Source: Hofstenia miamia
Lineage: Eukaryota; Xenacoelomorpha; Acoela; Hofsteniidae
Length of the DNA: 28,005 nt
Assembly (NCBI GenBank): GCA_900660155.1
Contig: CABFPE010000771.1
Location: 24,222 to 52,226, forward strand
Direction of reading: 5' to 3'
Shown: one piece after another, positions 1 through 10,800 of the stretch
Numbering within the stretch: position 1 is the first letter of the stretch
Layout of the letters: the number at the start of each line of letters is the position of its first letter
Notes under the pieces: generated by a model
What the model saw: the letters and a program-made list of their open reading frames with translations, nothing else
Told to the model about the DNA's origin: nothing
Database searches by the model: none
Position numbers and translations under genes: made by a program

Positions 1-2225
1 ATTTTTACGGATAAATTTTTTCTTTTATATTTGGCAACGCATATGTTGCATTAATATTAACATTTTCTAACTTGTCGGCATTTTTCATAGCTATAATAGG
101 GCTTGAAATTGTTGCTGAAGATAATGATGTTATAGTACCTTTAGCGACACTGTAAACATTGGGTAAGAAGGAGTTTTAACTAGTTTTCTATGCTGCTAGC
201 AAAAATATTGAACAATAGGCTTCTATTATACTTTAATAATCTGATCTTACATACTTCAATTTTTCATTAATCGTTTAGCAAAGGCAAGGGTTCTATCGAA
301 AGAATATTATTCATTCAAAGTGAACTAAAATTTGTTTTTTTATTAGGTATATGTGTGGTGATTTTAATGATTATGTAGTCTGAATGACTTCAGTTAGATC
401 TTGCAATCGACTTAGAATGTATGTTCCTAATAAAGGGACTATTTTCATTCTTTTGAAATGGATTTATCCCATTTGGATGAAATACGAAACTTTTACCGAC
501 AAAAACAGCGTAAAATAATGAAAGGAACACCATGAATCAAATGATGATCCTCTTCTAGAAAACTTGAACGCGGCAAATGCCCTCAAAGTGTAAAAGGGAA
601 ACGCCCATGCAAGGAATTCTCTCAGTCAGATGAAAGCCTACCGACAAACATGGTAGTATGAAACCCGGACATTGGTATTATATCCCTACTCCAACTTTTG
701 TACCAAAACGAACAATACATGTTCTGAATCATTTTTAGTGACTACTATTATAATAATTGGTTTGAAAAAGGGGAAATGGGAGGTTTTGGCCACACTATGA
801 CTTATTTTGCAGCAAGCACACAGGAGAGGCAAAATCGCATGATGAAATCCTTGATCGTCACCTCGGCCAAGTATCAGTGCTCAGCTCTTTTTGCTCATTA
901 TTGTTTTTCCAACAAATTTAGGCCAGCATCGCAACCATAAAGGCTTTGGGTTAGATTACTTTCTTTAGATGTGAAGAAGAAATCTATGCATTTTACGTAC
1001 TAAAGACTGAAACCATGAAGATTTCAGACTATACATGCACAGAATTTTCCTTATTGTCCAAATTTCAACGTCAAAGTTTATTAACAACAAAATTGATTTT
1101 ATTTTGGATTGGTTATATTCGATTTTTTTTTGCAATTGAATTACACTTATATTCAGCGGCTAAGTGGCCAAATTTTGAAAACTACTGTCAAATGCCGGCT
1201 TACGTTTTTAATTTATTTTCCGCCAACCAGCTATGCCAATAAGCTAGTTCTACCAGCCGGCTAGGGATTTCTCGATACTTGGATATATAGTCCTGCAAAA
1301 TGTATATCACATTGTTTTACATTGAATGCGTTGTAATATAGATATGTATAGTATTCTCAGTTTTGGAAATCACTGCAGTTTCTGCATCTCAGCCTAAATG
1401 CCAGCAAAGTATTCGTGATACCAACTTCAATGGCCAAGTCTGAGCTCAACGTTCGCTTGCAGGACATTTTTTTAAATGAAAATTGGAATATTTTATAAAG
1501 AGAATCTGTTAATGCATTTGTAGTCTTGAAAGGAGAAAGACTTAACAAACTTATCTACACTCTTAATCTGCACGGATGAGTTGCATACTTTGACATTTTG
1601 AGAATATAACTTTCTTAGCTAGTAAATTGCTGTGTCTTTTCTCTTAACTTTAAGAAAGTGTCCCCATCATATCGCAAATATCCAATTCTGGGCGCTGGTC
1701 ACAATCCTGGAAAAATCTACTGTTGACTGGCCGATTACAGTCTGTTGAGAAATAGCTTAGTCGGGTCAGCAAAAGCGTTACCGGTTCCAACTCCTCTTGT
1801 AAGTTATTTTATTCAAATTACATAGTTGTCGTAAAGCTGAAATATTTAAATGTGGGTGCAGCTTTTAATGAGTTGCTGTCATCATCCTCACCTATAGCTC
1901 AAGTAAAAAAAGGCCACATTATAAACACATTTTTGATAACAAACGAAAGACAAATAGAGGCTTATAAAATATATTGGAAAATATAATTGTCTCAGCTTGT
2001 AACCTGATGACAAAGTTGTTTGACAAGTTTGCTATGCAAAGCGTGACACGCAGGTAAACATCTTGAAACTGAATCCATTAAAAGGACTCTAACTTCTTGA
2101 GTTATTTGGTGTTCGATTCAAGGATGTAACTCTTTAATTCTTTCAGATTTGTGGTATTTTTTTTTCTCAATTTGCCTTCTCAAAACGTCGGCAAACAGAT
2201 GCCGAAAAGGTTGCGTTGTTTAAAG
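1..2225. other. flanking DNA without a recognisable gene
   Basis: I see no convincing coding region here on either strand. The longest open frames (75 codons at 1015-1242 plus, 63 codons at 1357-1548 minus) have low-complexity, hydrophobic or unremarkable translations and no motif I recognise. Stretches around 500-960 are less AT-rich than the rest and may be old coding or repeat DNA, but every frame is interrupted. No tRNA-like or rRNA-like segment was noticed. Confidence 0.5.
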
Positions 2226-2480
2226 CTATGGCTGATAATGTGTGTCGGTCAGATCCATCTGTTTTTGGGGTCTCCCACTTCCCCCCTTTCTAGTTAGCAA
2301 ATTTCCACATTTTAAAATTTGATAACATTGTCTAAAGGTACGCCCAGACATGTTCGACAATATCCATAACTCGCATTTCTCTTTTCGGTGACTAATGATA
2401 ATCAAATTTTGAAGTGACCACTTTTTTTTACTTGAGCTATAATCAGTTTTCAAATGCTTCAAAGAAAGTCGGAAGTGCAT
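2226..2480 (-). pseudogene. possible remnant of a Tc1/mariner-type transposase DNA-binding domain
   Basis: On the minus strand an 84-codon frame ends with a segment reading L-T-R-K-G-G-S-G-R-P-Q-K (about 2245-2300). It resembles the G-R-P hinge between the two helix-turn-helix halves of Tc1/mariner transposases, which in that family is followed by a short charged segment as here (Q-M-D-L-T-D-T). The preceding residues could be a degraded helix-turn-helix. No catalytic DDE/DDD domain follows, because the frame stops at 2226. The resemblance rests on about twelve residues, so chance is a real alternative. Confidence 0.2.
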
Positions 2481-2482
2481 AG

Positions 2483-3222
2483 CAAGTTCAAAGATGCTTC
2501 CACAGATGAGGTAGCATCAAGTTCTATAGAAGATGTGAAGGAAGAACTGACAAGAGAAGCACAACAATAGGATGAGCAAGGAGAACTCATGAAGTTAATG
2601 TTGCTATTTCTTAGAGACTCACTATCTAGTGAAACCGAATTTCAAACACCTGCAGCTAATAATTATGCACGATGGGTAGCTTTGGTTATCTACACTTTCA
2701 AAATGTGAGTGTTATGCAGTCAGTTTCTTCAAACTTTCCAATGATGAGAAAGCACTTCGGAATTTGAGTGTATTTCTTTCAAGTATTTATTTCAAAGCAT
2801 GGATCACTACTCCACTTATTGTGAAAGTGAGTTGTGTCTTCTGAACAGTTTAAAGGACCATGCAAAAAGCAACAGTACAATTTCTGCGGTGACAACTGAA
2901 GACAGCTCGACACTTATGGTACCATTCAGAAGAGCTAGTAGGTGTTTTGTTTTTTTATGATAATGCCATATCAAACACTAAAGTTCAGATAGCACAAGCA
3001 ATTGTGTAAACAAAGGAAAACGAGACTCCAAAAGTGTTACCATTCATTATTTTTCAAAAACTAGCCCTTCCATGTTCATGGCTTCAGCTTCCAACAACTC
3101 AGTGGGAAGAAAAAGTTGCAAGGGGTGAAATGTATCAAAAATTATTGAGAACCACTGGTGTATATCAAGTTCATTCACCATCAAGAGAGTTAGGATTTAC
3201 TTCTGCTAAAGCAACTATGTAA
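2483..3222 (+). pseudogene. decayed copy of a dispersed uncharacterised protein family
   Basis: Three collinear fragments, spread over shifting plus-strand frames, look like one old gene. The first, about 2487-2707, is open except for one TAG and ends with N-Y-A-R-W-V-A-L-V-I-Y-T-F-K-M. The second, around 2780-2820, reads Y-F-K-A-W-I-T-T-P. The third, about 2905-3222, contains R-H-L-W-Y-H-S-E-E-L-V-G-V-L-F-F and runs with one in-frame TAA into a 62-codon frame ending at 3222. From memory, these motifs in this order occur in a multicopy uncharacterised family seen in hydra, aphid and other invertebrate genomes. I do not know its function. Two or more frameshifts and several stops show that it is dead. 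The start and the family assignment are inferred. Confidence 0.5.
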
Positions 3223-3429
3223 CTTAAAAATGAATAAAAAGTTCAGTATATTTTCAGCATGTAAGTAATTAAAACACAAACACAAGAACAAATTGTTTTT
3301 AATTGTTTAACATTATCAAGTGATGATGCTCATCATGCAAATGAAAATGAACCCCAACAAACATGTTAGCATTTATTTTTTCAAAAAAATCAAACTTTAT
3401 GGCCTTGAGGAATCCCAAAAAGTATTTTT

Positions 3430-4290
3430 AAAAATATTTTATATAAGCTGTTTTTATAGTGAATGGAAGGTTTAATCAGGGTAGCTCATGAACATTTCAA
3501 AAGTCGAGTTTTTTTGAACAACTCTTTTAAGCAAAAAGCAACTAGCAATATACCACATTGAAATATATTGGGTGCTTTATTTATAATTTTTATCAATGAT
3601 TTCACAAACTGCATTAAAAATAAAAAGCGGATTTTTTAGATGATTTAAAGCTTTTATTTTATTTTGATCAATCTTATGATGTTTAAAGTCAAACAGATTC
3701 AATAAATAATTGGTGCAAGCGAAATAAAATGAAATTTTGATATGATTTGCTTCAGAAAGACACAAAATAAGTTCGATTATTATTATATTTATGAAGCTTT
3801 AATACAATATGGCAAACCCATCAAAAATCTTGGTATACAAATCAATGAAAAGTTGAAATGTAAATATTCCTCTTAATATACAATATCTAATAATATCATA
3901 TAATTCTTATTTCTACAAAGCAATTTTCCATTTTTGTCATTTAACAGCTTAGCAATTCAATTATGTAAAGTTATACATTATCACTCTGATTATTGGTATG
4001 CATAAATTACTAGATTTAAGATTTTACCAGTCTCCATCAAATTTAAACTTAATATTTTTACATATACTACTAAATTGTAGATATAACATTGATCCATATG
4101 ATTAAAGACAACTTACTTCAAAGAAAAACTGTCTTAGAATTTGTTGAAAAGAATATTACAATCTCAAAAAGCGACTAAATATATAGCATTATCAAATCAT
4201 TTTTATTGAGTGTTACATTTAATAAACTATATCATAATCAATACTAACATTACAAGATCAAATTAATTCAAATTTTAAATATATAAGTTT
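3430..4290 (+). pseudogene. jockey-like non-LTR retrotransposon (LINE) reverse transcriptase remnant
   Basis: A string of reverse-transcriptase motifs appears in the correct order but in shifting frames. About 3535-3600 reads as a worn I-P-Q-G-S-I-L-G block followed by A-L-F-I-I-F-I-N-D-F. About 3633-3653 gives F-L-D-D-L-K-L in place of the catalytic F-A-D-D box, so one active-site position is altered. About 3705-3737 gives N-N-W-C-K-R-N-K-M-K-F, the usual downstream block of jockey/CR1-type enzymes. About 3826-3858 gives N-L-G-I-Q-I-N-E-K-L-K, and 4048-4080 gives I-F-L-H-I-L-L-N, the C-terminal region. Many stops and frameshifts separate them. The endonuclease part and a poly-A tail are not visible, so this is a 5'-truncated fossil, unrelated to the LTR elements beside it. 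Confidence 0.72.
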
Positions 4291-4654
4291 TCACAAACTA
4301 TGCTAAATTTAACTTTGATTTTAAAAACATTTGCTCATAGTTCTTACCTTGTGATTCCATTAAATGCCGTGTTTCTAAATTACTTTTTATAAAATAGCCT
4401 GATGTAATATTCACTCTTTGAAAGTAGGATTCAACCTTGAGAAACAAACATTTCTGTATTGTACATGTTATGTATTGTTAGAAATTGAATCATGTAAATA
4501 TTCCTTTGATTGCTATCAAAATGTTGTCCATTTGATTAAAAATATAATTGCAAGTATTTAATGGAAGTTCTATTATGTCCACATGATTTGTGCTATCTTT
4601 TAAGGGTATTCATCAAACTTGGTTGAATTTTTATTTCACATAATTGACATCTAT
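4291..4654. other. AT-rich flank up to the 5' LTR
   Basis: No gene or RNA was recognised. The five bases just before the LTR (4650-4654, TCTAT) do not match the five after the outer 3' LTR (25855-25859, ATATA). The array as a whole therefore lacks a visible target-site duplication. Confidence 0.5.
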
Positions 4655-4979
4655 TGTGACATAATCCATCATTCTATCATGATTGGTCAAGATGAGAGGA
4701 AAAGGATAAGGAAACAAAGACTAAATTTATTATTGATTATAATGATTAAATTGTAAATCATGATAGGATTGATTATTTTCACTTTGTAAATGTTTTGTGC
4801 AATATTATCTAAAATTATACTCGACGGTATTTGACAAAACAAAAGATGGTCAAACAGCATAGTCGAATTAAAGCTGACGTTGCGTAAAATTAGCAGAAAT
4901 ATTAAAGCGAGGGAAAAACTGTCAACAAGAAAGATTAACAGGTACTTGTCGAGTATTTAGTTGTTTATCACCAAAGTGC

Positions 4980-4987
4980 TATAAATA
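4980..4987 (+). promoter_or_regulatory. TATA box of LTR1
   Basis: TATAAATA lies 325 bp into the LTR and is preserved at the same offset in LTR2 (15693-15700). Transcription would be expected to start roughly 25-35 nt downstream, near 5010-5020. A TATA-like site in the same short context (ATTAACAGGTACTT, then TATAAATA) recurs in the diverged LTR at 26302. Confidence 0.65.
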
Positions 4988-5102
4988 TAATGAATCAGAT
5001 GTAATTATTGATGAGCAAATCTACTTTGGATTCGTTTTCTATTGTCAGGTCATTTTGTATATTTAAATGGAAAGCTAAACGTATACAAACTAGGGTGATT
5101 GT

Positions 5103-5699
5103 ATGGTGGTTCCCCACCTCCAGTTAACACTGTACTCTAAGGTTACGGATAGGTATAGGGGTTTTTGCCGTTATAGCTTTCCTCATTGTCGTTGCTTGTC
5201 TGATAGAATTATCGCGACCTACGAGTCTTACATGTTGATTATATTATTGATGAACTCCAGTTATTTGTTACTATCTTTACCATGTTCCAGGATGATCGAT
5301 GATTTCACAGTGGTTATACTTACATGTTTATTACGATTGTATCTTTATATCTTATTACATATAGTAACTCTAATAGTTGTTACATGTTGCTCAATGTTAT
5401 CTAAGGGAGACCTTCGGCCGACTTACAGTTCTTATTTCTTGCTGGCGGCATTGATTGTTTACATGTATACAGGGCTATTATTTATCTATCTATATGTAGG
5501 GTTATTAAATGTAGGGACTCATAATAAGCTATTACAGCCGAACGGTTGCACCACTTCGTTTATTGCACTAGTTCGTAATAACAAAAACAATCAATGCACT
5601 AAATTACTAAGTAGTTGCCATTCCATTTACACTGAGTTCGCTATTCACAATGCCATTCCAGTATTGTTCTCTATCTCACATCAACAGTTCCATTGGTAA
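5103..5699 (+). CDS. 198-codon hydrophobic ORF inside LTR1, possibly not a gene
   Basis: The frame opens with ATG about 90 nt after the likely transcription start and lies entirely in the LTR, so it would sit in the leader of the genomic RNA upstream of gag. Its translation has three strongly hydrophobic stretches, at roughly residues 43-60, 67-96 and 110-135, that could be membrane segments. The same frame is open in LTR2 (15816-16412) and in the remaining part of LTR3 (25131-25590). Against a gene: the ATG context is weak (T at -3), T-rich DNA readily encodes hydrophobic residues, and about 15 of about 19 differences between the LTR1 and LTR2 versions change the amino acid, close to neutral expectation. 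I recognise no family. Confidence 0.3.
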   Translation: MVVPHLQLTLYSKVTDRYRGFCRYSFPHCRCLSDRIIATYESYMLIILLMNSSYLLLSLPCSRMIDDFTVVILTCLLRLYLYILLHIVTLIVVTCCSMLSKGDLRPTYSSYFLLAALIVYMYTGLLFIYLYVGLLNVGTHNKLLQPNGCTTSFIALVRNNKNNQCTKLLSSCHSIYTEFAIHNAIPVLFSISHQQFHW

Positions 5700-5836
5700 G
5701 ATGCAGCTGGCGAGTGCGTTCCTGGAGTTGCACGTCTACTATTGAGTGTCGATCCTGTCTTCCAAGTTCTCTGCTGTACCTAAATAAGTTGAGTTAATTA
5801 AGTAGCTACAAAGGCTCTTGCAGATTAAATTAGTTT

Positions 5837-5842
5837 AATAAA
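5837..5842 (+). terminator. polyadenylation signal of LTR1
   Basis: AATAAA lies 121 nt before the end of the LTR and is conserved at the same offset in LTR2 (16550-16555). In LTR3 the matching site reads AATGAA. Cleavage a little downstream would set the R/U5 border near 5860. Confidence 0.6.
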
Positions 5843-5963
5843 ACGCACACTTGTTACACAGGAGAGAAAACGGAAAAGTGTCAACTCGGATTCGTGGTTA
5901 ATCTAAGAAAAGTAATAGCTTTCTCTAAATAACACCCTCATGTTGAGTTGGCATGATTCTACA

Positions 5964-5979
5964 TGGCGACCGTGACAGG
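5964..5979 (+). promoter_or_regulatory. primer binding site, tRNA-Arg type
   Basis: TGGCGACCGTGACAGG follows the LTR with no gap. It begins with TGG, the complement of the tRNA CCA end. As I remember the fly tRNA-Arg(UCG) 3' end, the match is perfect over 16 nt. Insect 412/mdg1-type elements are also primed by tRNA-Arg. The tRNA identity is from memory; the position and the TGG start are seen directly. Confidence 0.8.
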
Positions 5980-6038
5980 CGCTCAAAGAGCGTGCACCAA
6001 GGAGAGAAAACAGATGGCGTAATAGTTAACGAAAGTGT

Positions 6039-6092
6039 ATGGAGACTTACGAACAAGAATTATACTACGAACTTATGAGTGGGTTAAGATAG
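6039..6092 (+). CDS. 17-codon upstream ORF in the leader of element 1
   Basis: A short frame, M-E-T-Y-E-Q-E-L-Y-Y-E-L-M-S-G-L-R then TAG, lies between the PBS and gag. Element 2 keeps it with only two amino-acid changes. It may act as a translational upstream ORF in the leader; no function beyond that can be claimed. Confidence 0.3.
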   Translation: METYEQELYYELMSGLR

Positions 6093-6112
6093 TTGTTTCT
6101 TCTCGCTCAAGA

Positions 6113-6193
6113 ATGAAGAGGAAAACAAGCAAAAAGACGATTAGAACCAGGAGTACAAATACTGGTAAGGGACCCAAATACAATTGCCTCTAG
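6113..6193 (+). CDS. 26-codon basic upstream ORF, candidate first exon of ORF3
   Basis: The frame starts with M-K-R-K-T-S-K-K and is rich in Lys and Arg. It reads through to a TAG at 6191 just before the gag ATG. It contains a splice donor-like site after codon 17 plus one base (6164/6165). If spliced to the acceptor-like site ending at 11619, the reading phase continues exactly into the ORF3 ATG at 11625. The equivalent in element 2 (16826-16906) appears identical. As an unspliced peptide it would only be a leader ORF. The exon role is inferred from phase and position. Confidence 0.4.
   Translation: MKRKTSKKTIRTRSTNTGKGPKYNCL
6161..6170 (+). promoter_or_regulatory. candidate 5' splice site in the leader
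   Basis: ACTG|GTAAGG matches the eukaryotic donor consensus very well, with the intron beginning at 6165. It is conserved in element 2 in the same place. Its counterpart would be the acceptor before ORF3, as with the spliced env mRNA of insect errantiviruses. Confidence 0.45.
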
Positions 6194-6204
6194 TAATTAT
6201 TAAA

Positions 6205-7820
6205 ATGGTGAATTCAAGGAAAAAGCAAAGAACGAAAGCTAAAACTCAAAGGACACCCCAAAACCAAACAACCCCGGCGGTTGTTAACACATCCCCTGAA
6301 AGTCAAAATTCCCCAACAGAGATGGCATTGCAAGAAGACGAAGGTACAGCAATGTCGATTACTGAATTAAGAAAAGTAATACAAGAGAATAATAACGAAA
6401 GACGTGAGTTAATGTTACAAATAGAAAATTTAACTCAAAGGATGTTCGAGATAGAATTAGCGAATGCTGAAAAAGACAAACGGATTGAAGAAATCACGCA
6501 AGACACTAGCTCTAGGTTAACGGAGCAGAGGAATGTCTTCCAGAAACAAATCGAAAAATTAATAGAGGCAAATAAAGAAATACAACTGCAGAGTGAGAAT
6601 CTAAAGAAAATGATCACTCAGATGCACGAAGAAAACGTGAACCTGAGAGAAAACAATATTCTAAAACAACTGCAGATAGATGAGTTAAAAGACAAAATTC
6701 GCTTAACGACACTAACGAATGAGGAAACAGAAGAAAAAGAGAGAAATAGTGTTAAGATTATTAAAAACACAATAATGCAAGAACCGGAAAATTAAGTGGA
6801 AGTGTACCAATAGAGGATTCAGGACAATCCGAAATATATAGAAATTGTCAGACAGAAGATGAATTTGTTGAAAAGTTAGTCGTAAACATAACGAAACAAG
6901 TGAAAGAAAAATGTAAGAGTACGACGGATATAAAGCCGATATATGAGGAAATGATATTATCGGAAGAAGAAGATAGTGAGACACCAAATTGTACAGGGAT
7001 ACTCCCGAAATTTACGGGAAGAGTTGATAGCTATTCGCCTACATTTAAAGAATGGATTCAAATGTTCGAAATGGGAATGAAGGAGAGGAAAGTCATACAA
7101 AAACAAGCGGCAGCGCTATTCCCTTTATATCTAGGAGGAGCAGCATACCAGCATTATTTAGTATTGGATTTAGAAACTAAATCGGAGTATAAAAAATTGA
7201 TTGGAGAGTACCAACGATATTATGACGATGAGAGCTTCAAAAGCCAATATCGAATGTTGTTAAATAGTTTAAAAATGAACAAACGTGAAGATTTACGCAA
7301 TTATATGTCACAGGTTGAAAGACTGTTGAAACTTAGTTCGAGAGAGAGTACATATTCTAAATATGATCTGTTTTCCCATATATGTAAAGGGTTACCAGAA
7401 CCGATCCGGCAAAAATTCGAAATTAAGTGCGATGCAGACGACTCCCTGGAGAGAATGATAAGGAAGGGTCTGGGAATACAAGTTATGATGGAGAACAATG
7501 CTCGAATTAATGAGAAATCGTCAACAATGAGAGTGACACCAACAATAGTAAGTGGAACAAATAAAGTTAAAAAAGACGAAGATGGGAAATTAAAGGACGA
7601 AATTATCAAAATAAAATTGAAAGACGGTACGGTGAAACGGATAAACAGGAAGGATCTAAAATGTCAGGCGTGTGGAAAGAAAGGTCACACGAAGAAATAC
7701 TGTAAAAGACAAATTAATTTTATCGAAGAGGAAGAAGCACACTTCGAGGATGAAGACTTGTTAGAAGAGGAAGACGAATTGGAACAAACAGAAGAAATAA
7801 AAGAGGACACTTTAAATTAG
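6205..7820 (+). CDS. gag: Gag polyprotein of element 1 (one single-base frameshift)
   Basis: Structural capsid protein that packages the element RNA. The start is the ATG at 6205 (A at -3, G at +4). The N-terminal fifth is basic and polar, followed by a long coiled coil (about residues 55-180, heptad-like E/L/I/K pattern). A retrotransposon capsid region follows, with F-T-G-R-V-D-S-Y at about 7011 and G-G-A-A-Y-Q-H-Y near 7136. Next comes one CCHC zinc knuckle at 7662-7703 (C-Q-A-C-G-K-K-G-H-T-K-K-Y-C), then an acidic tail. A base missing near 6788-6791 relative to element 2 throws the frame to a TAA at 6793. Reading resumes in the next frame and is clean to TAG at 7818. Apart from this it would be about 538 residues. 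Gag differences between the two copies are strongly synonymous, a sign of past function. Confidence 0.88.
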
Positions 7821-7852
7821 AGGGAGCGCCACCTCCAGTAAAACGTGCGCCC
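7811..7852 (+). promoter_or_regulatory. -1 ribosomal frameshift site, gag to pol
   Basis: The heptamer T-TTA-AAT (7811-7817) stands in gag phase directly before the gag stop TAG. Slipping back one base enters the pol frame, which is open from here. Five nucleotides downstream a hairpin can form: 7823-7832 pairs with 7845-7852 (GG, GCGC and AC against GT, GCGC and CC, with two single-base bulges). The heptamer is kept in element 2 at 18521-18527, where the hairpin is weaker because of base changes. Confidence 0.75.
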
Positions 7853-10800
7853 GTGTTAATTGTAACAGACCTAATAAAGACTAATACAATCACAGTTGTA
7901 ATAAACGGAGTGATGGTCAAAGCAACTATAGATACGGGAGCAGTAATATCGATTATTACTGATGAATGTGCGGCGAAGATAGGAATTGATAACAGAAAAT
8001 TGGAAAGCGAAAAAAGCAGACTACTCAATGCTTCAGGAGATTACATTGATACCAAAGGAAAGTTATCGGAAGTACCAATAAGGATAGCTAATACTACGTT
8101 TTTGCAAACATTTACAGTAATAGATACAGAGAAAAATGCGCTCCCCTACGAAGTTATACTAGGAAATGATTTTTTGATGGATAACAAATGTATCATTGAC
8201 TACACCAACAAAACTATATTGGTTCAAGAAGAAGTGATAACAACTTGCAAAGAAGAGCAAGGAACGCAAATTATAGAATTTCGACTAACAGAAGACGTAA
8301 AGATTTTACCTAATAATTGGAAGATGTGCCAGATAGAAATGGAGAATTATGTGATGTCTGAAGTTATGATATACGACCAAAAAGTTATAAATACGAAAAA
8401 GGTCTCTATACCATCAAGCTTGTGTGTAGTAAAAAACGGCAGAGGAATGATACCAATGTTAAACGCAACTAATCATGTGGTCAATATAAAGAAGGATATG
8501 TTAAGGTTAAAAGGAAAACAAATCAAAACCGAGAAAACGATGGTGAACAAGGCGATTAATATAATACAAGAAGAAAATGAGGAGTATCAAATACCAGAAA
8601 TAAAAGAAGAGGAGTATCAACACCTAAGCGCAGAAGAGAGAAAACAACTGATAACAATACTTAAAAGACATGGAAAAATTTTTAATTATGGAGAAATAAG
8701 TGTGGGGAAAGCGGTTGGAGAAACGCATAAAATCATAACCACATCGGAGGAGCCAATACGATTGCCATGCAGGAGAGTTCCTGAACACTTAAAAGAACAT
8801 TACAATACGATATTAAATGAACTAATTGACAATAAGATAATTAGGCCAAGTGAAAGCCCTTATGCTGCGCCCACGGTGTTCGTAAAACAAGGTGAGAAAT
8901 ACAGACTTTGCATAGATTTCCGGAAACTTAATGACATAACAAAGAAAGATGCCTATCCACTCCCGAGGATAGAAGACATTATATATGAAGCCAGTAAAAA
9001 AAAGTACTACACATGCATAGATCTTTGCAAAGCGTACTGGCAAGTGCCAATGGAACCTTCGGATATTGAAAAGACGGCATTTATAACACCGTATGGACTG
9101 TTCGAATGGATGTACATGGCCTTCGGATTATGTAATGCACCGGCTACATTCCAGAGATATGTGACAAAAGTCTTAAAACAGAACAACAGACAAGTCGAAA
9201 AAGGGATAAGTGCGTACATAGACGACATACTCATAGCGAGCGAAACAATTGAAGAACATTTTGAAAAACTCGATAGAACGCTAAACATCCTGTATAAAGC
9301 GGGGTTACGAGTAAATGGAAAGAAATGTGAAATTTTAAAGGAACAAGTCGTATTTTTGGGAAGGCAGATCCGGAAAGGAGAAATTCGGATGAAGAACAAC
9401 GCCAGAGACATGATTCAGAATATTAACAGCCCGAAAACAAAAAAGGATCTACAGAGAATTATGGGTTTTATTAACTACTATGGTTCTTTTATATCGAATG
9501 TAGCACACAAAACCGGAAAAATGACAGAACTGTTAAAGAAGAACAAAGTCTTCGAATGGACGTGGAGAGAACAGGAACAGTTGGATAATATAAAGAATGA
9601 GTTAAGCCAAATGCCTTCATTAAATACGCCGGACTATGATAAAGAGTTTATTCTCGATTGCGATGCAAGTAATGTTGCCATAGGGGCGTGCTTGGGCCAA
9701 ATCAAAGACGGCAAGGAAGTGCCGATACAGTTCTTTAGTAGAAAGTTAAAACAAAGCGAAGAAAATTATGGATCAACGAAATTGGAGATGTTATCATTGG
9801 TCGAAAGTATAAAGAAATTTCGGTACTTTTTAATAGGACAAACATTTAAAGTGAGAACTGATAATAGTGGGCTCGCATGGCTTAAAAAGTTTTCAGGCGA
9901 TAAATCATCAATTGTATCACGATGGATTGAATACTTAAATGAGTTCAAATTTAACATAGAACATCGGAAAGGAACGTTACATAAGAACGCAGACTTTTGG
10001 ACGGCGCTTCCCGAATATCAACGAGATATAGAAAAGGTCGACGGCGAAAAGAAAAAGTTTCACTTCATGTCACATAATGAATATATAGAATTACCCGAAA
10101 TCAATACAGACAAAAAAGGGAATGCTATAATGCCAATAACAATTAAGGAAGAGATATCAGAAAGAGATATAATCGAAAAACAAAAAAGTGACTTGATACT
10201 GAAAGATATAAGAGACAAGATGAACAATGACGGTTGGACACTGGCGAAAGAAGCTAAAAGTTATTTTCAGCGGTATAAATGGAAATTAAATAGTAATGGA
10301 CTTCTGTACATAGAAGGAAAGACGCTAAGAATAGCGATACCTGAATATTACAAAAGGGAATTAGTTAGGAAGATACACGAAAATGGACACTTGGGTATTA
10401 TACAAACGGAAAACACCTTTAACGCTCGATTTATAACCACAAGCATTCGAAGAACAGTCGAAGATGTGATTAATAAATGTAACACATGTCTTATAAATAA
10501 TAAGAGTCACTTTCCGATACAAGTAGCACCGCTTGAAAAAATCATGGCAACGGCCCCTAACGAAATTGTTCATGTGGATTTGGAAAAATTGTCTCAAGAC
10601 GACGAAGGTTATCAGTATATATTAGTATTGGTGGATAACTTCACAAAATACGCTCGAATGATACCGCTAGATTCAACAACCGCAAAAGTAGTAGCAGATA
10701 AAATTATAAAAGAGTGGATCTTAAAATTCGGACCAATGCAAACAATAATATCTGATAGAGGCGTTCAATTCGAGAGTAAATTGTTTGAAGAAATGACCAA

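Larger units (their letters stand above)
4655..5963 (+). repeat. 5' LTR of element 1 (LTR1)
   Basis: This 1309-bp direct repeat of 15368-16676 begins TGTGACATAATCC and ends GATTCTACA, giving TG...CA termini. It is immediately followed by the primer binding site, which fixes the 3' boundary. The 5' boundary is fixed by comparison with LTR2, which starts directly after the polypurine tract. It holds a TATA box at 4980, a 198-codon ORF at 5103 and a polyadenylation signal at 5837. Judged from TATA to poly-A signal, the R region would be unusually long at about 850 nt. Confidence 0.95.

Noticed and set aside
1015..1242. 75-codon ORF in the upstream flank
   Set aside because: No family motif, AT-driven composition, no conserved partner in the window. 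Its length is not unusual by chance.
1650..1750. Minus-strand segment resembling a helix-turn-helix (I-S-Q-Q-T-V-I-G-Q-S-T-V)
   Set aside because: Short, and on the wrong side of the possible Tc1 G-R-P segment for one transposase. Treated as chance.
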